From NCBI GenBank assembly GCA_946548305.1, contig CAMNPQ010000004.1, forward strand, positions 1 through 40,301: a DNA stretch of 40,301 nt, written 5' to 3'. The notes beneath the pieces are model-generated. The model was not told where the DNA came from and made no database searches. It saw only the letters and a program-made list of their open reading frames with translations. Position 1 is the stretch's first letter, and each line of letters opens with the position of its first letter. This stretch comes from an uncultured Pseudobutyrivibrio sp. GTDB lineage: Bacteria; Bacillota; Clostridia; Lachnospirales; Lachnospiraceae. A program made the position numbers and the translations under genes. This document shows, in pieces, positions 1 through 8,822 of the stretch.

Positions 1-732
1 AGACATCCTTATGCAGGAGAGCTGGTATTTACAGCTTTTTCTGGCTCTCATCAGGATGCTATCAACAAGGGTGTTGCCGCAATGAGAGAACGTCAGAATT
101 TATATTGGGAGGTACCATATCTTCCAATAGACCCTGCTGATATAGGCAGAAAGTATGAACCGGTAGTTCGAATAAACAGTCAGTCAGGCAAGGGCGGTGT
201 TGCCTTTGTTATGGATTCTGTATATGGATACAAGCTTCCAAAGAAAATGCAGCGTGAATTTGCTGATGTCATTCAGCGTATATCCGAAAAGGATGGTGGC
301 GAGGTTACACCACAGCGCATTATGGAAGCCTTCAAGACTGCATATCTTGAAAACAAGCAGCCACTTACACTTGAGTATGTGGTAATCAAGGACGACAAGG
401 ATACTGATGACACAGTGGCAGTTCTTGATTTCAGCTACAATGGCGAGAAGTTCCATTCTGAAGCAGAAGGAAATGGACCTATTGATGCTGTTAAGCTTGC
501 TATCAAGCAGTGCGTTCCAGAGTTTGATTTCACACTTATCGACTATACAGAGCATACCCTGGCACAGGGACAGGGCTCAGGTGCAAAGGCTGCGGCATAT
601 ATTGAAATGCGTGATGAAAGATATGGCAACACTACATTTGGTGTTGGCGTAAGCTCAAATATTACACGTGCTTCTATTAGGGGCATGTTTAGTGCATACA
701 ATCGTCTCATAGCAAAGGCGAATGATATGTAA
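1..732 (+). CDS. leuA: 2-isopropylmalate synthase, C-terminal part (5' end outside window)
   Basis: The open frame enters from the left edge and gives 243 codons. It begins inside the catalytic TIM barrel: the segment HPYAGELVFTAFSGSHQDAI near visible residues 2-21 is characteristic of the leucine-pathway enzyme that condenses acetyl-CoA with 2-oxoisovalerate. The remainder (about residues 75-243) is the C-terminal regulatory region that binds leucine in this family, ending in a GAKAAAYIEMRD segment. It resembles the longer yeast/actinobacterial-type LeuA rather than the short E. coli form. The first ATG in the window (82) is internal and is not the start. No terminator separates it from the muramidase gene 28 bases downstream, so some read-through into the glycan cluster is possible. 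It is a housekeeping amino-acid gene marking the left border of the glycan locus. Confidence 0.9.
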   Translation, partial: RHPYAGELVFTAFSGSHQDAINKGVAAMRERQNLYWEVPYLPIDPADIGRKYEPVVRINSQSGKGGVAFVMDSVYGYKLPKKMQREFADVIQRISEKDGGEVTPQRIMEAFKTAYLENKQPLTLEYVVIKDDKDTDDTVAVLDFSYNGEKFHSEAEGNGPIDAVKLAIKQCVPEFDFTLIDYTEHTLAQGQGSGAKAAAYIEMRDERYGNTTFGVGVSSNITRASIRGMFSAYNRLIAKANDM

Positions 733-760
733 TACATTTAAACTGTATTTGGGAGAATAT

Positions 761-3604
761 ATGATGAATGAGTTTTTTGAAGGCATAAAGCTGTTTATTG
801 CGGCACACAAGACAGCCAGCTTAGTAGTAGCTGGTGCTGTGGGTGTGTCAGCAGTAGGGGCTGGAAGCTATGGCATTATTAATGCTGCTACAGGACAGGA
901 AGCCGCACCAGAGGAAGCTGTTGTGGTGGAGGAAGTGGAAGTTGCCAAAGAAGCTCCAAAGAAAGAGGATGTATACATTCCTGAGTTTAAAAACGTGGTA
1001 ATTACCAGTGAATCTTTGGAGAAGGATATAACGATATATTTCTCTGATGAGGAAGACAATCCTATAGTGGGTGTTCCTTTCACTGTGAAGCTTCTAAGCA
1101 AAGAAAGTGCAGGGAAGCTTCAGCCTTATGTGGATGCTATCACTGAGCTGGACAATCAGCTGGCTGAATATGCAGTTGAAGGAAAAACCATAGAAGAGGT
1201 ATTGCAGGAGCGTAATGTTGATATAACAGTCACAGATGAAGAAGGCAATGTTGTAGATACAGAGTGGGGCGACATTAGTACAGACCCTCTTTATGCCATT
1301 TATCTTGACAAAGAAACTGCTGTGCAGTCCTATACTGTGGCTTTGAATGAAGCAGAGGGAACCACTTATACTGATGATGACGAAGATGGTGTTATCACTG
1401 AAAAGGATATGGAGCCAGGGGATTATGTGCTATGCCTTGTGAATGATTTGGATTCAAATGTTTGCTACGAGCCTACTTCTTACGAAACAGAGGCAAATGT
1501 AAAGGACAAAGTAGAGTACAAGGTTCAAAAAGAAATAACCAAACAGATTAAGCAGGATGTGGCAGCAGAGGATGGTCAAAAGGTCGAGGAGATACCTGTA
1601 GAGGCAGCTCCTACAAATACAGTGGAATATGTGGATTCTAAAAAAGATGAAAATGGTTCATCCTACAAGGAGACCACAGATGTAGCTACACCTAAGAATA
1701 AAGCAAGTGCCACAGAAAATGGCGGCAAGGCTACTAAAAAAGAGGGTGGAGTTACTTCAGTAAGTCATGAAGTGGCTGCCAAGGTAAAGGAATACACAAT
1801 TACCATTCGCCATATTTACTATATGGAGGATGGTACTACAATAAATTCTTCTAAGGCTGAAGAAAAAACTACAGAGAAAAAAGCAGCTGGAGCAGCATAT
1901 TCATATACAGCCAAGACATTGGATGGATTTGAATGCATCACTAACACCACTGTAAGTGGAACTGTTGCTGACAAAGATATAGAAGTTGTATTTAAATACA
2001 AAAAGGTGAAGACAGCGGCAGAGAAGGAAGCTGAAAAGAAAGCGGCTGAAGAAAAAGCAGCAGCAGAAAAGAAGGCAGCTGAGGAAAAAGCGGCAGCAGA
2101 GAAGAAGGCAGCTGAAGAAAAAGCAGCAGCGGAGAAGAAAGCAGCCGAGGAAGAAGCCCAAAAGAAGGCTGAGGAAGAGGCTAAAAAGAAAGCTGAGGAA
2201 GAGGCTAAGAAAAAAGCTGAGGAAGAGGCTAAGAAAAAAGCTGAGGAAGAGGCTAAAAAGAAGGCTGAAGAAGAGGCAAAGAAAAAAGCCGAGGAAGAGG
2301 CTGCTAAAAAAGCAGCTGAGGAAGCTGAAAAAGAAAAGCAAAATAGTACAGAAGAACAAAAAACTGAAGAAAAGTCAGATGAAGAAGTCATTAATGATAA
2401 CACTGAGGGGCAGACAGACCAGACTTCAAAGCGCGGCATAAAAGCAAATGGTACAGTGGCAGTAGCATTCAACACAAAGGGTACTGCACTTGCTGCAAAG
2501 CTTTATAAAATAGCTACAAACACAACAAAAGAAACTGCAACCCTTGATATGACTTATTCTGGTGGTACATTTACAATCAGCGCATCTGCAAATGTTGGAA
2601 GCGTAAAAGTAAATGGAGCAGAGGTAAGCATATCAGATGGTAAGGGAACTTATAAGGTGACAGCTGATGGAGATTACAAGCTGACTGGTGTGGCAACATT
2701 TTCTGATGGCTATCAAGACAGTAGCTTGAATGTAACCTATACAGTTTCTGGATATGCTGCGGCATCTACTGAAAAGTTGAAGGACTCAAAGGGTAATCAG
2801 CTATACCTTGACTCTGAGGGTAAAAAAGAAGCCACAGCAGCAGACTACGAGAAAGGTAAAACCTACTACTACAAGGATGCTACATACACATACTATGGCT
2901 GGCAGTCAATAGATGGAAATACATATTACTATGATAAAAATGGTAATAAGGTTACTGGTACTCAGACTATTCAGGGTGTTCAATATGATTTCGGCACAGA
3001 TGGGGTACTGGTAAATAAAGGAACTGGTATAGATGTATCAAAATACCAGGGCAAGATTGACTGGAGTCAGGCAAAATCATCCATTTCTTTTGCCATAGTA
3101 AGATGTGGATATAGAGGTATGTATGATGGACAGCTTCATGAGGATCCATACTTCTATAAGAATATGTCAGGAGCAAAGAGTGCTGGTATTAATGTTGGTG
3201 TATACATTTATTCTACTGCATTAAATGAGGCAGAAGCAGTGCAAGAGGCTTCTATGGCTGTAGCAATGGCACAAAAGGCAGGAGGCTGCTCATATCCGAT
3301 TTATCTGGATATGGAGGACACAGTCAGAGGTCAGAGCAGATTGTCTGTAGATCAGAGAATGGCAATAGTTAATGCATTTGTTTCTACAGTACAGTCCTCA
3401 GGATACAAAGCTGGTCTGTATTGCAGTAAAAACTGGATGACTGCGAGAATGAATGCCAGTGCTGTTCCAAGCTCGTGCAGTATTTGGATTGCCCAGTACA
3501 ATACAAGCTGTACATATTCAGGACGAAAGAATATGTGGCAGTATTCTAGCAAGGGCTCTGTTCCAGGAATAAAAGGCAACGTAGATATGAACAAGAGCTT
3601 CTAA
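761..3604 (+). CDS. surface GH25 muramidase with MucBP-like domain and Lys/Glu/Ala coiled coil
   Basis: Predicted 947-residue cell-surface lysozyme. Domains in order: a hydrophobic segment at about residues 15-40 (signal anchor); a Thr/Glu-rich Ig-like stretch containing an acidic loop DDDEDGVITEKDM that looks like a calcium-binding loop; a MucBP-like domain around 344-416; an 11- then 7-residue Lys/Glu/Ala repeat at about 420-520 predicted to form a long coiled coil or helix; a beta-rich stretch; a glucan/choline-binding-type repeat (GWQSIDGNTYYYDKNG) around 713-751; and a C-terminal GH25 domain at about 753-947. The GH25 signatures are GIDVSKYQG, the YLDMED acidic pair and a closing NVDMN. 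GH25 enzymes cleave the MurNAc-GlcNAc bond of peptidoglycan. The start at 761 is chosen for the GGGAG at 751-755; the in-frame ATG at 722 lies inside leuA and lacks a site. The sugar transferase follows 10 bases downstream, implying co-transcription. Wall remodelling for glycan attachment is an inference. Confidence 0.88.
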   Translation: MMNEFFEGIKLFIAAHKTASLVVAGAVGVSAVGAGSYGIINAATGQEAAPEEAVVVEEVEVAKEAPKKEDVYIPEFKNVVITSESLEKDITIYFSDEEDNPIVGVPFTVKLLSKESAGKLQPYVDAITELDNQLAEYAVEGKTIEEVLQERNVDITVTDEEGNVVDTEWGDISTDPLYAIYLDKETAVQSYTVALNEAEGTTYTDDDEDGVITEKDMEPGDYVLCLVNDLDSNVCYEPTSYETEANVKDKVEYKVQKEITKQIKQDVAAEDGQKVEEIPVEAAPTNTVEYVDSKKDENGSSYKETTDVATPKNKASATENGGKATKKEGGVTSVSHEVAAKVKEYTITIRHIYYMEDGTTINSSKAEEKTTEKKAAGAAYSYTAKTLDGFECITNTTVSGTVADKDIEVVFKYKKVKTAAEKEAEKKAAEEKAAAEKKAAEEKAAAEKKAAEEKAAAEKKAAEEEAQKKAEEEAKKKAEEEAKKKAEEEAKKKAEEEAKKKAEEEAKKKAEEEAAKKAAEEAEKEKQNSTEEQKTEEKSDEEVINDNTEGQTDQTSKRGIKANGTVAVAFNTKGTALAAKLYKIATNTTKETATLDMTYSGGTFTISASANVGSVKVNGAEVSISDGKGTYKVTADGDYKLTGVATFSDGYQDSSLNVTYTVSGYAAASTEKLKDSKGNQLYLDSEGKKEATAADYEKGKTYYYKDATYTYYGWQSIDGNTYYYDKNGNKVTGTQTIQGVQYDFGTDGVLVNKGTGIDVSKYQGKIDWSQAKSSISFAIVRCGYRGMYDGQLHEDPYFYKNMSGAKSAGINVGVYIYSTALNEAEAVQEASMAVAMAQKAGGCSYPIYLDMEDTVRGQSRLSVDQRMAIVNAFVSTVQSSGYKAGLYCSKNWMTARMNASAVPSSCSIWIAQYNTSCTYSGRKNMWQYSSKGSVPGIKGNVDMNKSF
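2020..2310 (+). repeat. in-frame tandem repeats encoding an EKKAAEEKAA / KKAEEEA helix
   Basis: Inside the muramidase gene, about four 33-base units (11 residues, of the AEKKAAEEKAA kind) are followed by about six or seven 21-base units (7 residues, KKAEEEA). Nucleotide identity between neighbouring 21-base units is high, differing mostly at AAA/AAG and GAA/GAG wobble positions. A heptad of this composition favours a single alpha-helix or coiled coil that would hold the catalytic domain away from the membrane. Such arrays commonly change copy number by slippage. The minus strand of this stretch is open but Ser/Phe-rich and is a compositional shadow. Confidence 0.8.
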
Positions 3605-3614
3605 TAGGAGTATG

Positions 3615-4997
3615 ATGAATAACAACGTAACAAATATAGAAACAAAAAAAAGGATATTTCGCTTTGTAAGCAGCGTGGCACTAGTAGCAGTACTGTCCAC
3701 GCTCTTTGGCGTTATGTGGTACATGCGTTTTCAGATGCTAATGATGCAAAGATTCCTTAGCGTTGGAAACTATTTAATGATTGGTCTGTATACAGTTTTA
3801 ACAGTGCTAATGATAAATACCTTCAAAGGCTTTAGCATAGGAAGTGGTCGAATATCCATTCTCACAATGTCCCAGGCTATTGCTATGGGGCTTGTGAATA
3901 TGCTTGAATTTATCATTTTGCTTTTAATGACTCGTATAAAGGCCTTGATGTGGATGACACTGGCATATGTTATAGTGTTAACCGTAGCTCAAGCATTTGC
4001 TGTGCTTATGGTCACATATATTACCACAAAAATTTATAGAGCTGTTTTTCCACCATTTTCCATTTTGAATATCTACGGCGAATACGAAAATGATTTAGTT
4101 GTCAAAATGAATCGTAGGGCAGATAAGTATCGAATCACAGGGGAAATGAGCTGTAGAGAGTCTCTTGAAAAGATAACAAAGGAGCTAGAGGGCTATGATG
4201 CAGTACTCATTAATGATGTACCATCGGAAATCAGAAATGATATAGTGAAGGCATGTTTTGCCACAGATAAGCGAGTATATTTTACCCCAAAGATTTCTGA
4301 TATCTTAATCAAGGGTTCTGAGGAGGTTAATCTTTTTGATACACCTCTGTATCTTTGTAAAAATGTGGGAATGGATGGCATATCAGCTGCCATTAAAAGA
4401 ATGGGTGATATCCTGATATCAGGGATAGGCATCATCATTACATCTCCAATTATGATAATTACAGCTATACTTATCCACAAATATGACGGCGGACCGGTCT
4501 TTTATAAACAAACCAGATGTACTATTGGTGGAAAAGAATACAAAATCATGAAATTTCGCTCCATGATTACAGATGCTGAAAAGGATGGAAAAGCACGACT
4601 TGCCAGCGAACATGACGATAGAATCACTCCTATAGGTCATTTTATTCGTGCCACAAGAATTGACGAGCTGCCACAGTTTTTCAACATACTCAAAGGTGAA
4701 ATGTCCGTGGTTGGTCCTCGTCCAGAGCGTCCAGAAATTATAGCTGAGTATGTTAAAGACGTTCCCGAATTTGCATTCCGTACTCATGTTAAAGCAGGGC
4801 TGACAGGCTATGCTCAGGTATATGGCAAATACAATACAACCAGTTACGACAAACTAAAGCTGGATATGATTTACTGCGAAAAATGCTCAGTACTTTTAGA
4901 TATACAGCTTATCCTTATGACTCTTCGCGTAATATTCACAAAGGATGCCACTGAAGGTGTCGCCGAAGGGGAAACTAATGCAAACGTACACAAGTAA
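3615..4997 (+). CDS. polyprenyl-phosphate sugar-1-phosphate transferase (initiating enzyme, copy 1)
   Basis: About 460 residues with the long-form architecture of exopolysaccharide initiating transferases: four to five N-terminal membrane helices (about residues 15-145), a CoA-binding/Rossmann-like cytoplasmic domain (about 150-255), a further membrane helix, and the bacterial sugar transferase domain (about 260-450). The core motifs are FYKQTR, KFRSMITDAE, the catalytic Asp-Glu pair in RIDELPQFFN (D350, E351) and VGPRPERPE. The family transfers sugar-1-phosphate from a nucleotide sugar to undecaprenyl phosphate, starting the lipid-linked repeat; the sugar cannot be told from sequence. AGGAG at 3606-3610 sits one base from ATG 3612 and four from ATG 3615, so 3615 is preferred. 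A paralogue with the same architecture lies at 25214-26578. The gene is tightly coupled to the muramidase upstream and followed by structured element A. Confidence 0.92.
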   Translation: MNNNVTNIETKKRIFRFVSSVALVAVLSTLFGVMWYMRFQMLMMQRFLSVGNYLMIGLYTVLTVLMINTFKGFSIGSGRISILTMSQAIAMGLVNMLEFIILLLMTRIKALMWMTLAYVIVLTVAQAFAVLMVTYITTKIYRAVFPPFSILNIYGEYENDLVVKMNRRADKYRITGEMSCRESLEKITKELEGYDAVLINDVPSEIRNDIVKACFATDKRVYFTPKISDILIKGSEEVNLFDTPLYLCKNVGMDGISAAIKRMGDILISGIGIIITSPIMIITAILIHKYDGGPVFYKQTRCTIGGKEYKIMKFRSMITDAEKDGKARLASEHDDRITPIGHFIRATRIDELPQFFNILKGEMSVVGPRPERPEIIAEYVKDVPEFAFRTHVKAGLTGYAQVYGKYNTTSYDKLKLDMIYCEKCSVLLDIQLILMTLRVIFTKDATEGVAEGETNANVHK

Positions 4998-5010
4998 TGG
5001 GGGGTTATGC

Positions 5011-5124
5011 ATGAAATACAAGTAGCTCGTAGCTAACAAGCTATTATATTTCTGGAGGAGGCATGTTAGCCGAGGAAAGAAATATAATGCTTGTGAGCGT
5101 AACGAGCGGGAGATAATTACTGAT
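5011..5124 (+). promoter_or_regulatory. structured intergenic element A (class 1)
   Basis: A 127-base gap holds a nested stem structure. Outer stem P1: GCTCGT (5025-5030) with ACGAGC (5102-5107). Inner stem P2: 5036-5053 with 5078-5094, 17 base pairs with a single bulged T at 5042 directly after ACAAGC. The linkers are AGCTA on the left and GAGCGTA on the right; the loop is 5054-5077. The same layout with different P1 and P2 bases appears in elements E and F, which is compensatory change and points to a folded RNA. No T-run follows, so it is not a plain terminator. It lies 18 bases before the GT4 start, with GGGAG just after P1. Function unknown: a cis-acting RNA, a processing site or an antitermination element are possible. 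Confidence 0.65.
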
Positions 5125-6294
5125 ATGAGAAAAGCTTTGATGCATGCGCATACGGCGTATATGGTGACACAATTTAATATAGATAATATCAAGATACTGC
5201 AAAACCTGGGATATACTGTGGATGTGGCATGCTGCTGGCAGGATGACGACAGTGCATTGAGTCCAGAGGCTCTGAAAAAACGCAGAAAGATGCTGGATGA
5301 ATTGGGCTGTAGGATTATTGAGACAGCCAGCTTACGAAAGCTGTTTAACATAAGTGAGTTGTCCAAGGCATATAAGCAGTTAAAGAATGAAGTAGAAACC
5401 AATAGATATGAGATAGTCCACACCCAGTCTCCTATCGGAGGAGTGATTTGTAGACTGGCTTGTCGTAAAGCAAGAAAGCTCTATGGGACAAAAGTGATTT
5501 ATGCTGCTCATGGCTTTCATTTTTTTAAGGGAGCACCACTTAAAAACTGGCTTATATACTACAATGTGGAAAAATGGTGCAGCAAATTCACCGACTTGTT
5601 GATAACTATCAATAAAGAAGATTATGAAAATGGTAAAAAGCTTAAGGCGAGGAGAGTAGTTTATGTGCCTGGTGCAGGAGTTGATACTCATAAATTTGCA
5701 GCAAGTGAAGGTGCAAGAACAAAAATAAGAGAAGAGCTGGGAATATCAAATGATGCAACAGTACTGCTATCTGTAGGAGAGCTAATACCAAGAAAAAATC
5801 ATGTGGAAGTGCTTGAAGCACTGAAGCACATGATGGACAATGGAAAGCTTGATAATATCTTTTATCTGATTGCAGGAAGAGGAAAAATAGAAAGTGAACT
5901 AAAAGAAAAGATAACAGCATTAGGGCTTCAAAACCATGTGACAATGCTAGGCTTTAGGTCTGATGTGGCAGATGTATTTGCCGCCAGTGATATTTATGTT
6001 TTTCCATCCCATCAGGAGGGGCTTCCAGTAGCATTGATGGAGGCAATGAGCGTGGGGATACCAGTAGTTTGCAGCAATATTAGAGGAAATATAGATTTGA
6101 TACAGGAGGGAGTTGGGGGATTCCTTTTTGACTCGAAAAATCCTCATTCTCTAGTCACATCACTTGAAAGGATGATGGCACTTCCTGAAAGTGACAGGGC
6201 TGCGATGGGAAAAGCAAATATTGAAACAATGAAGTCCTACGACAAGGACTGTGTAAATGGGGTTATGGGTAAATTATATGAGGAACTGATATGA
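5125..6294 (+). CDS. glycosyltransferase family 4 (GT-B)
   Basis: A 389-residue GT-B fold transferase of the retaining GT4 type. The N-terminal acceptor half contains HTQSPIGGVICRLACRKAR and AAHGFHFFKGAP, typical of EpsD-like capsule transferases. The C-terminal donor half has LLSVGELIPRKNH and the E-x7-E type signature in FPSHQEGLPVALMEAMSVG. It is expected on the cytoplasmic face, adding a sugar from a nucleotide donor to the undecaprenyl-linked intermediate; donor and acceptor are unknown. It starts directly after structured element A and ends with an ATGA overlap onto the next GT4 gene, so the two are translationally coupled. Arginine is coded mainly by AGA/AGG, unlike the legB gene. Confidence 0.9.
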   Translation: MRKALMHAHTAYMVTQFNIDNIKILQNLGYTVDVACCWQDDDSALSPEALKKRRKMLDELGCRIIETASLRKLFNISELSKAYKQLKNEVETNRYEIVHTQSPIGGVICRLACRKARKLYGTKVIYAAHGFHFFKGAPLKNWLIYYNVEKWCSKFTDLLITINKEDYENGKKLKARRVVYVPGAGVDTHKFAASEGARTKIREELGISNDATVLLSVGELIPRKNHVEVLEALKHMMDNGKLDNIFYLIAGRGKIESELKEKITALGLQNHVTMLGFRSDVADVFAASDIYVFPSHQEGLPVALMEAMSVGIPVVCSNIRGNIDLIQEGVGGFLFDSKNPHSLVTSLERMMALPESDRAAMGKANIETMKSYDKDCVNGVMGKLYEELI

Positions 6295-7394
6295 AGGTAT
6301 TGCACATTTCAAAATCAAATACTTACAGTGGAATGGAAAATGTAGCTATAAATATTATTAAGTCCATGCCAGAGGAAATACATAGTGTTTATTTAACAGC
6401 TACAGGCTCGGTAGAAACAAAGCTTCTAGAACATGATATTGAATATATTGCTGAGGAAAAGGTGGATGAGGATGCTATAAAGCGTGCCATTGCCGAGGTG
6501 AAGCCTGATATTATTCATGCCTATGAATATGATTGCAGCCTAATGTGTACAAAGGTCACAGACACCATTCCCATTATTAGTCATATATATTCTGTGCCTA
6601 AATGGGTACAGAAGATTGGTCCTAAATCAGTGATTTACGGAGGAGCATGTAAAAGCTTTGCGAAGATAATAATCCCTGTAAAGGCTGTGGAAGAAAAAGC
6701 ATGGTTTAAAGATAAGATGGCTGGAAAGACAGTAGTGCTAGGTACTCCCTTTAATGCTGCCAGAATTTTTGAAAAGGGGTATGTGGCTGGTACAGAAATG
6801 TCAAAGGACAAGCTTGAGGGCTACAAATCGGATATTCTATTTGTGGGATATCTGACAGATGATAAAAATCCTTATGAATTTGTGAGAATCATAAATGAGG
6901 TGAGAAAAACTCATCCACATGTAAAGGCAATTATTGTAGGCGGTGGTGATTTGGGCAGTGAAAGTCTGGAACTTATTGGAAGGCTTGGGCTGGGCGATAA
7001 TATAAAAATGGTGGGATTGCAGCACAATCCATATGTATATATGAACCAGACCAAAATGATGGTTGCCCCATCCAAATTTGAAGGCTTTGGTATGGCAGCT
7101 GTAGAGGCAATGGCTTTTGGAAAGCCTGTGCTTGCAAGCCGGGTAGGCGGCTTTATGCTTACCGTAAACGACTCCTGTGGAAAGATTTGCGGTACAGATA
7201 AAAAGCCAGTGGACCGCAACGATTTCGTAAATAGTATAATTGAGCTTTTGGATAATGAAGAGGTTTATAAGGCTAAGTCCGATGGAGCCAGAAAACGGGC
7301 CAAAGAGCTCAATAATTATGACCAGTATATGGAAAAGATTGTATCGATATATGAAGATGCTTATAAAACTGAAACAATTAATAAAAAATGCTGA
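6291..7394 (+). CDS. glycosyltransferase family 4 (GT-B)
   Basis: A 367-residue GT4-type transferase. The N-terminus MKVLHISKSNTYSGMENVAI is the usual glycine-containing donor-fold start. The C-terminal half carries ILFVGYLTDDKNPYEFV, IIVGGGDLG and the nucleotide-sugar binding signature APSKFEGFGMAAVEAMAFG. Role: a further sugar addition to the lipid-linked repeat unit in the cytoplasm; specificity cannot be read from the sequence. The start overlaps the preceding GT4 stop by four bases, and its 3' end overlaps the flippase start by about 44 bases, indicating a tightly packed operon. Confidence 0.9.
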   Translation: MKVLHISKSNTYSGMENVAINIIKSMPEEIHSVYLTATGSVETKLLEHDIEYIAEEKVDEDAIKRAIAEVKPDIIHAYEYDCSLMCTKVTDTIPIISHIYSVPKWVQKIGPKSVIYGGACKSFAKIIIPVKAVEEKAWFKDKMAGKTVVLGTPFNAARIFEKGYVAGTEMSKDKLEGYKSDILFVGYLTDDKNPYEFVRIINEVRKTHPHVKAIIVGGGDLGSESLELIGRLGLGDNIKMVGLQHNPYVYMNQTKMMVAPSKFEGFGMAAVEAMAFGKPVLASRVGGFMLTVNDSCGKICGTDKKPVDRNDFVNSIIELLDNEEVYKAKSDGARKRAKELNNYDQYMEKIVSIYEDAYKTETINKKC

Positions 7395-8715
7395 TTTCAT
7401 ATTAGTAACATTGTCCACAGTTGCCTGTTCGGCAATGTCATTTGTATTTAGTGTTTATAACAAGAGAATAGTGGCAACACATCCATTGGGTATATATAGT
7501 ACCTGCCTGCTTGCTCAGACTTATATGAACTATGCCCAGTTTGGTGTGCTTAATGCATATAATCGGGATTATCCCCAGGCTTTGGGCAGAAAGGATTATA
7601 GTGAGGCAAACAAACTAAAAAGCACTGCGATGACATTTATGATTATCGTATATGCGATAGTGTTTGTGGCATTTGAATTGTGGGTAGCTATTTATTATGG
7701 CACAAAAATCGGAAATGATACTGATAGTGCCTACTATGCCTTTGGCTACATGCTTTGTCCTATTATGATTCTGCTAAAAAGCTTTGATGACATGTCAAAT
7801 GCAACAGTTAGAATGAATGGACACTATAATAAATCAGCTGTAATTGGATTTATACGCACCATATTTGCACTTATAATCGGTGTAATAGCTATAAATGTGG
7901 CAGGATATTACGGTCTGTATGCCATGGCTCTTTCGTCAGCAGCATTAGGCATTATCATGTTTGGCAGAGAGGCATTTGAAGGAGCAAAGCTGACCCTTGA
8001 CTGGGCGTTTATGAAAACCATGATAATAGGAGGCTTGCCACTTCTTATTAACAGTTTGATTTGGACCGTGGTTCAGTCTGTGGATAAATTTGTAATACTG
8101 GGATTTTTATCCACCAATGATTTGGGCGTGTATTCAGTACCATTAATGGGCTTTACAACCATGGTACTTGTGCCCCAGACCATATCTCAGGTGTTTTACA
8201 TAAAGATTAGTCATCTGTATGGCAGCAATCATGATGAAAATGAATTGCTGGAAAAAGCAGCATATTTCAGCAGAATTACATCATTCATTTCTGGTGGGGC
8301 ATGCATATTTGTATTTTTTGTAATGCCAATATTTGTGCATTTCTTTATGCCTATGTACACAGAAGGAACGAAAGCTACCCAGATTCTTGTGATTGGTGTG
8401 GCTATCTATGCCACTACAATGCTATATGGAAATATTTTTTCTGTATTAAAGCTTAATAAATCATTGATTTCAAACTCAGTGGCACTTTGCATTTTCAATG
8501 CTATTTTTTCAAGTGCATTGGTTTTATTTGTAGAAAAAAGCATAAATATGGTTGCTATAGGAACAGGTCTTTCCTATGGGCTTTATTCTTTGCTGTTAAT
8601 GATAAAGCTTTCTAGAAGATTTAAATTTTCAATGTGGAAGCTTCTTGTGAATAGTTGGGGACCTGCACTAGGAATAATTGTTCCTGGATTACTGTTGTAT
8701 TCCATGGTGTTTTGA
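7351..8715 (+). CDS. polysaccharide flippase, Wzx/MOP superfamily
   Basis: About 454 residues, almost entirely hydrophobic with 12 or more predicted membrane helices, beginning KQLIKNADFILVTLSTVACS and containing the loop GGLPLLINSLIWTVVQSVDKFVIL. This pattern fits the Wzx/RfbX branch of the MOP exporter superfamily, which flips undecaprenyl-linked oligosaccharides to the outer face of the membrane. The frame is open from 7240, but that region is inside the upstream GT4 gene. ATG 7351 or 7357 is preferred because the flippase-like sequence begins there; the ribosome site is weak, consistent with translational coupling. A second, unrelated MurJ-like flippase lies on the minus strand at 35256-36785. 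Confidence 0.88.
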   Translation: MKMLIKLKQLIKNADFILVTLSTVACSAMSFVFSVYNKRIVATHPLGIYSTCLLAQTYMNYAQFGVLNAYNRDYPQALGRKDYSEANKLKSTAMTFMIIVYAIVFVAFELWVAIYYGTKIGNDTDSAYYAFGYMLCPIMILLKSFDDMSNATVRMNGHYNKSAVIGFIRTIFALIIGVIAINVAGYYGLYAMALSSAALGIIMFGREAFEGAKLTLDWAFMKTMIIGGLPLLINSLIWTVVQSVDKFVILGFLSTNDLGVYSVPLMGFTTMVLVPQTISQVFYIKISHLYGSNHDENELLEKAAYFSRITSFISGGACIFVFFVMPIFVHFFMPMYTEGTKATQILVIGVAIYATTMLYGNIFSVLKLNKSLISNSVALCIFNAIFSSALVLFVEKSINMVAIGTGLSYGLYSLLLMIKLSRRFKFSMWKLLVNSWGPALGIIVPGLLLYSMVF

Positions 8716-8758
8716 TAGGTTTTTGATTTTCATCAGAAAAACAAAAATCTATATGAAA

Positions 8759-8787
8759 TTGACATTGCAGGTATTTGAAACTACAAT
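8759..8787 (+). promoter_or_regulatory. sigma-A type promoter before the formyltransferase gene
   Basis: A perfect -35 box TTGACA at 8759-8764 is followed, after exactly 17 bases, by TACAAT at 8782-8787, one mismatch from the -10 consensus. The expected start of transcription is near 8794, leaving a leader of about 30 bases before the TTG start at 8823. It lies in the 107-base gap after the flippase gene. It is the best promoter match I found in the window and implies that the formyltransferase, deacetylase and capsule-type transferase genes can be expressed independently of the upstream operon. Confidence 0.7.
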
Positions 8788-8822
8788 TAAGGGATGTCTT
8801 AATTAAGAAAAAGAGGTTCGTT

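Noticed and set aside
1819-2475. Long minus-strand open frame opposite the Lys/Glu/Ala repeats
   Set aside because: Its Ser/Ala/Phe-rich low-complexity product is the mirror of the repeat codons; the plus-strand frame has clear domains on both sides.
5063-5116. Short leader-peptide-like ORF in element A (17 codons, preceded by GGAGGAGG)
   Set aside because: The site is only one base from the ATG, element E does not keep an equivalent start, and the similar peptides in A, E and F are explained by conserved RNA bases.
4998-5124. Element A as an intrinsic terminator or an ordinary inverted-repeat transposon remnant
   Set aside because: No T-tract follows; no target duplication or transposase is seen; the stems covary between copies instead of being identical.
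8717-8750. Nine-base hairpin AGGTTTTTG/CAAAAATCT after the flippase gene as a terminator
   Set aside because: The stem is AT-rich and no T-run follows, so termination would be weak at best.
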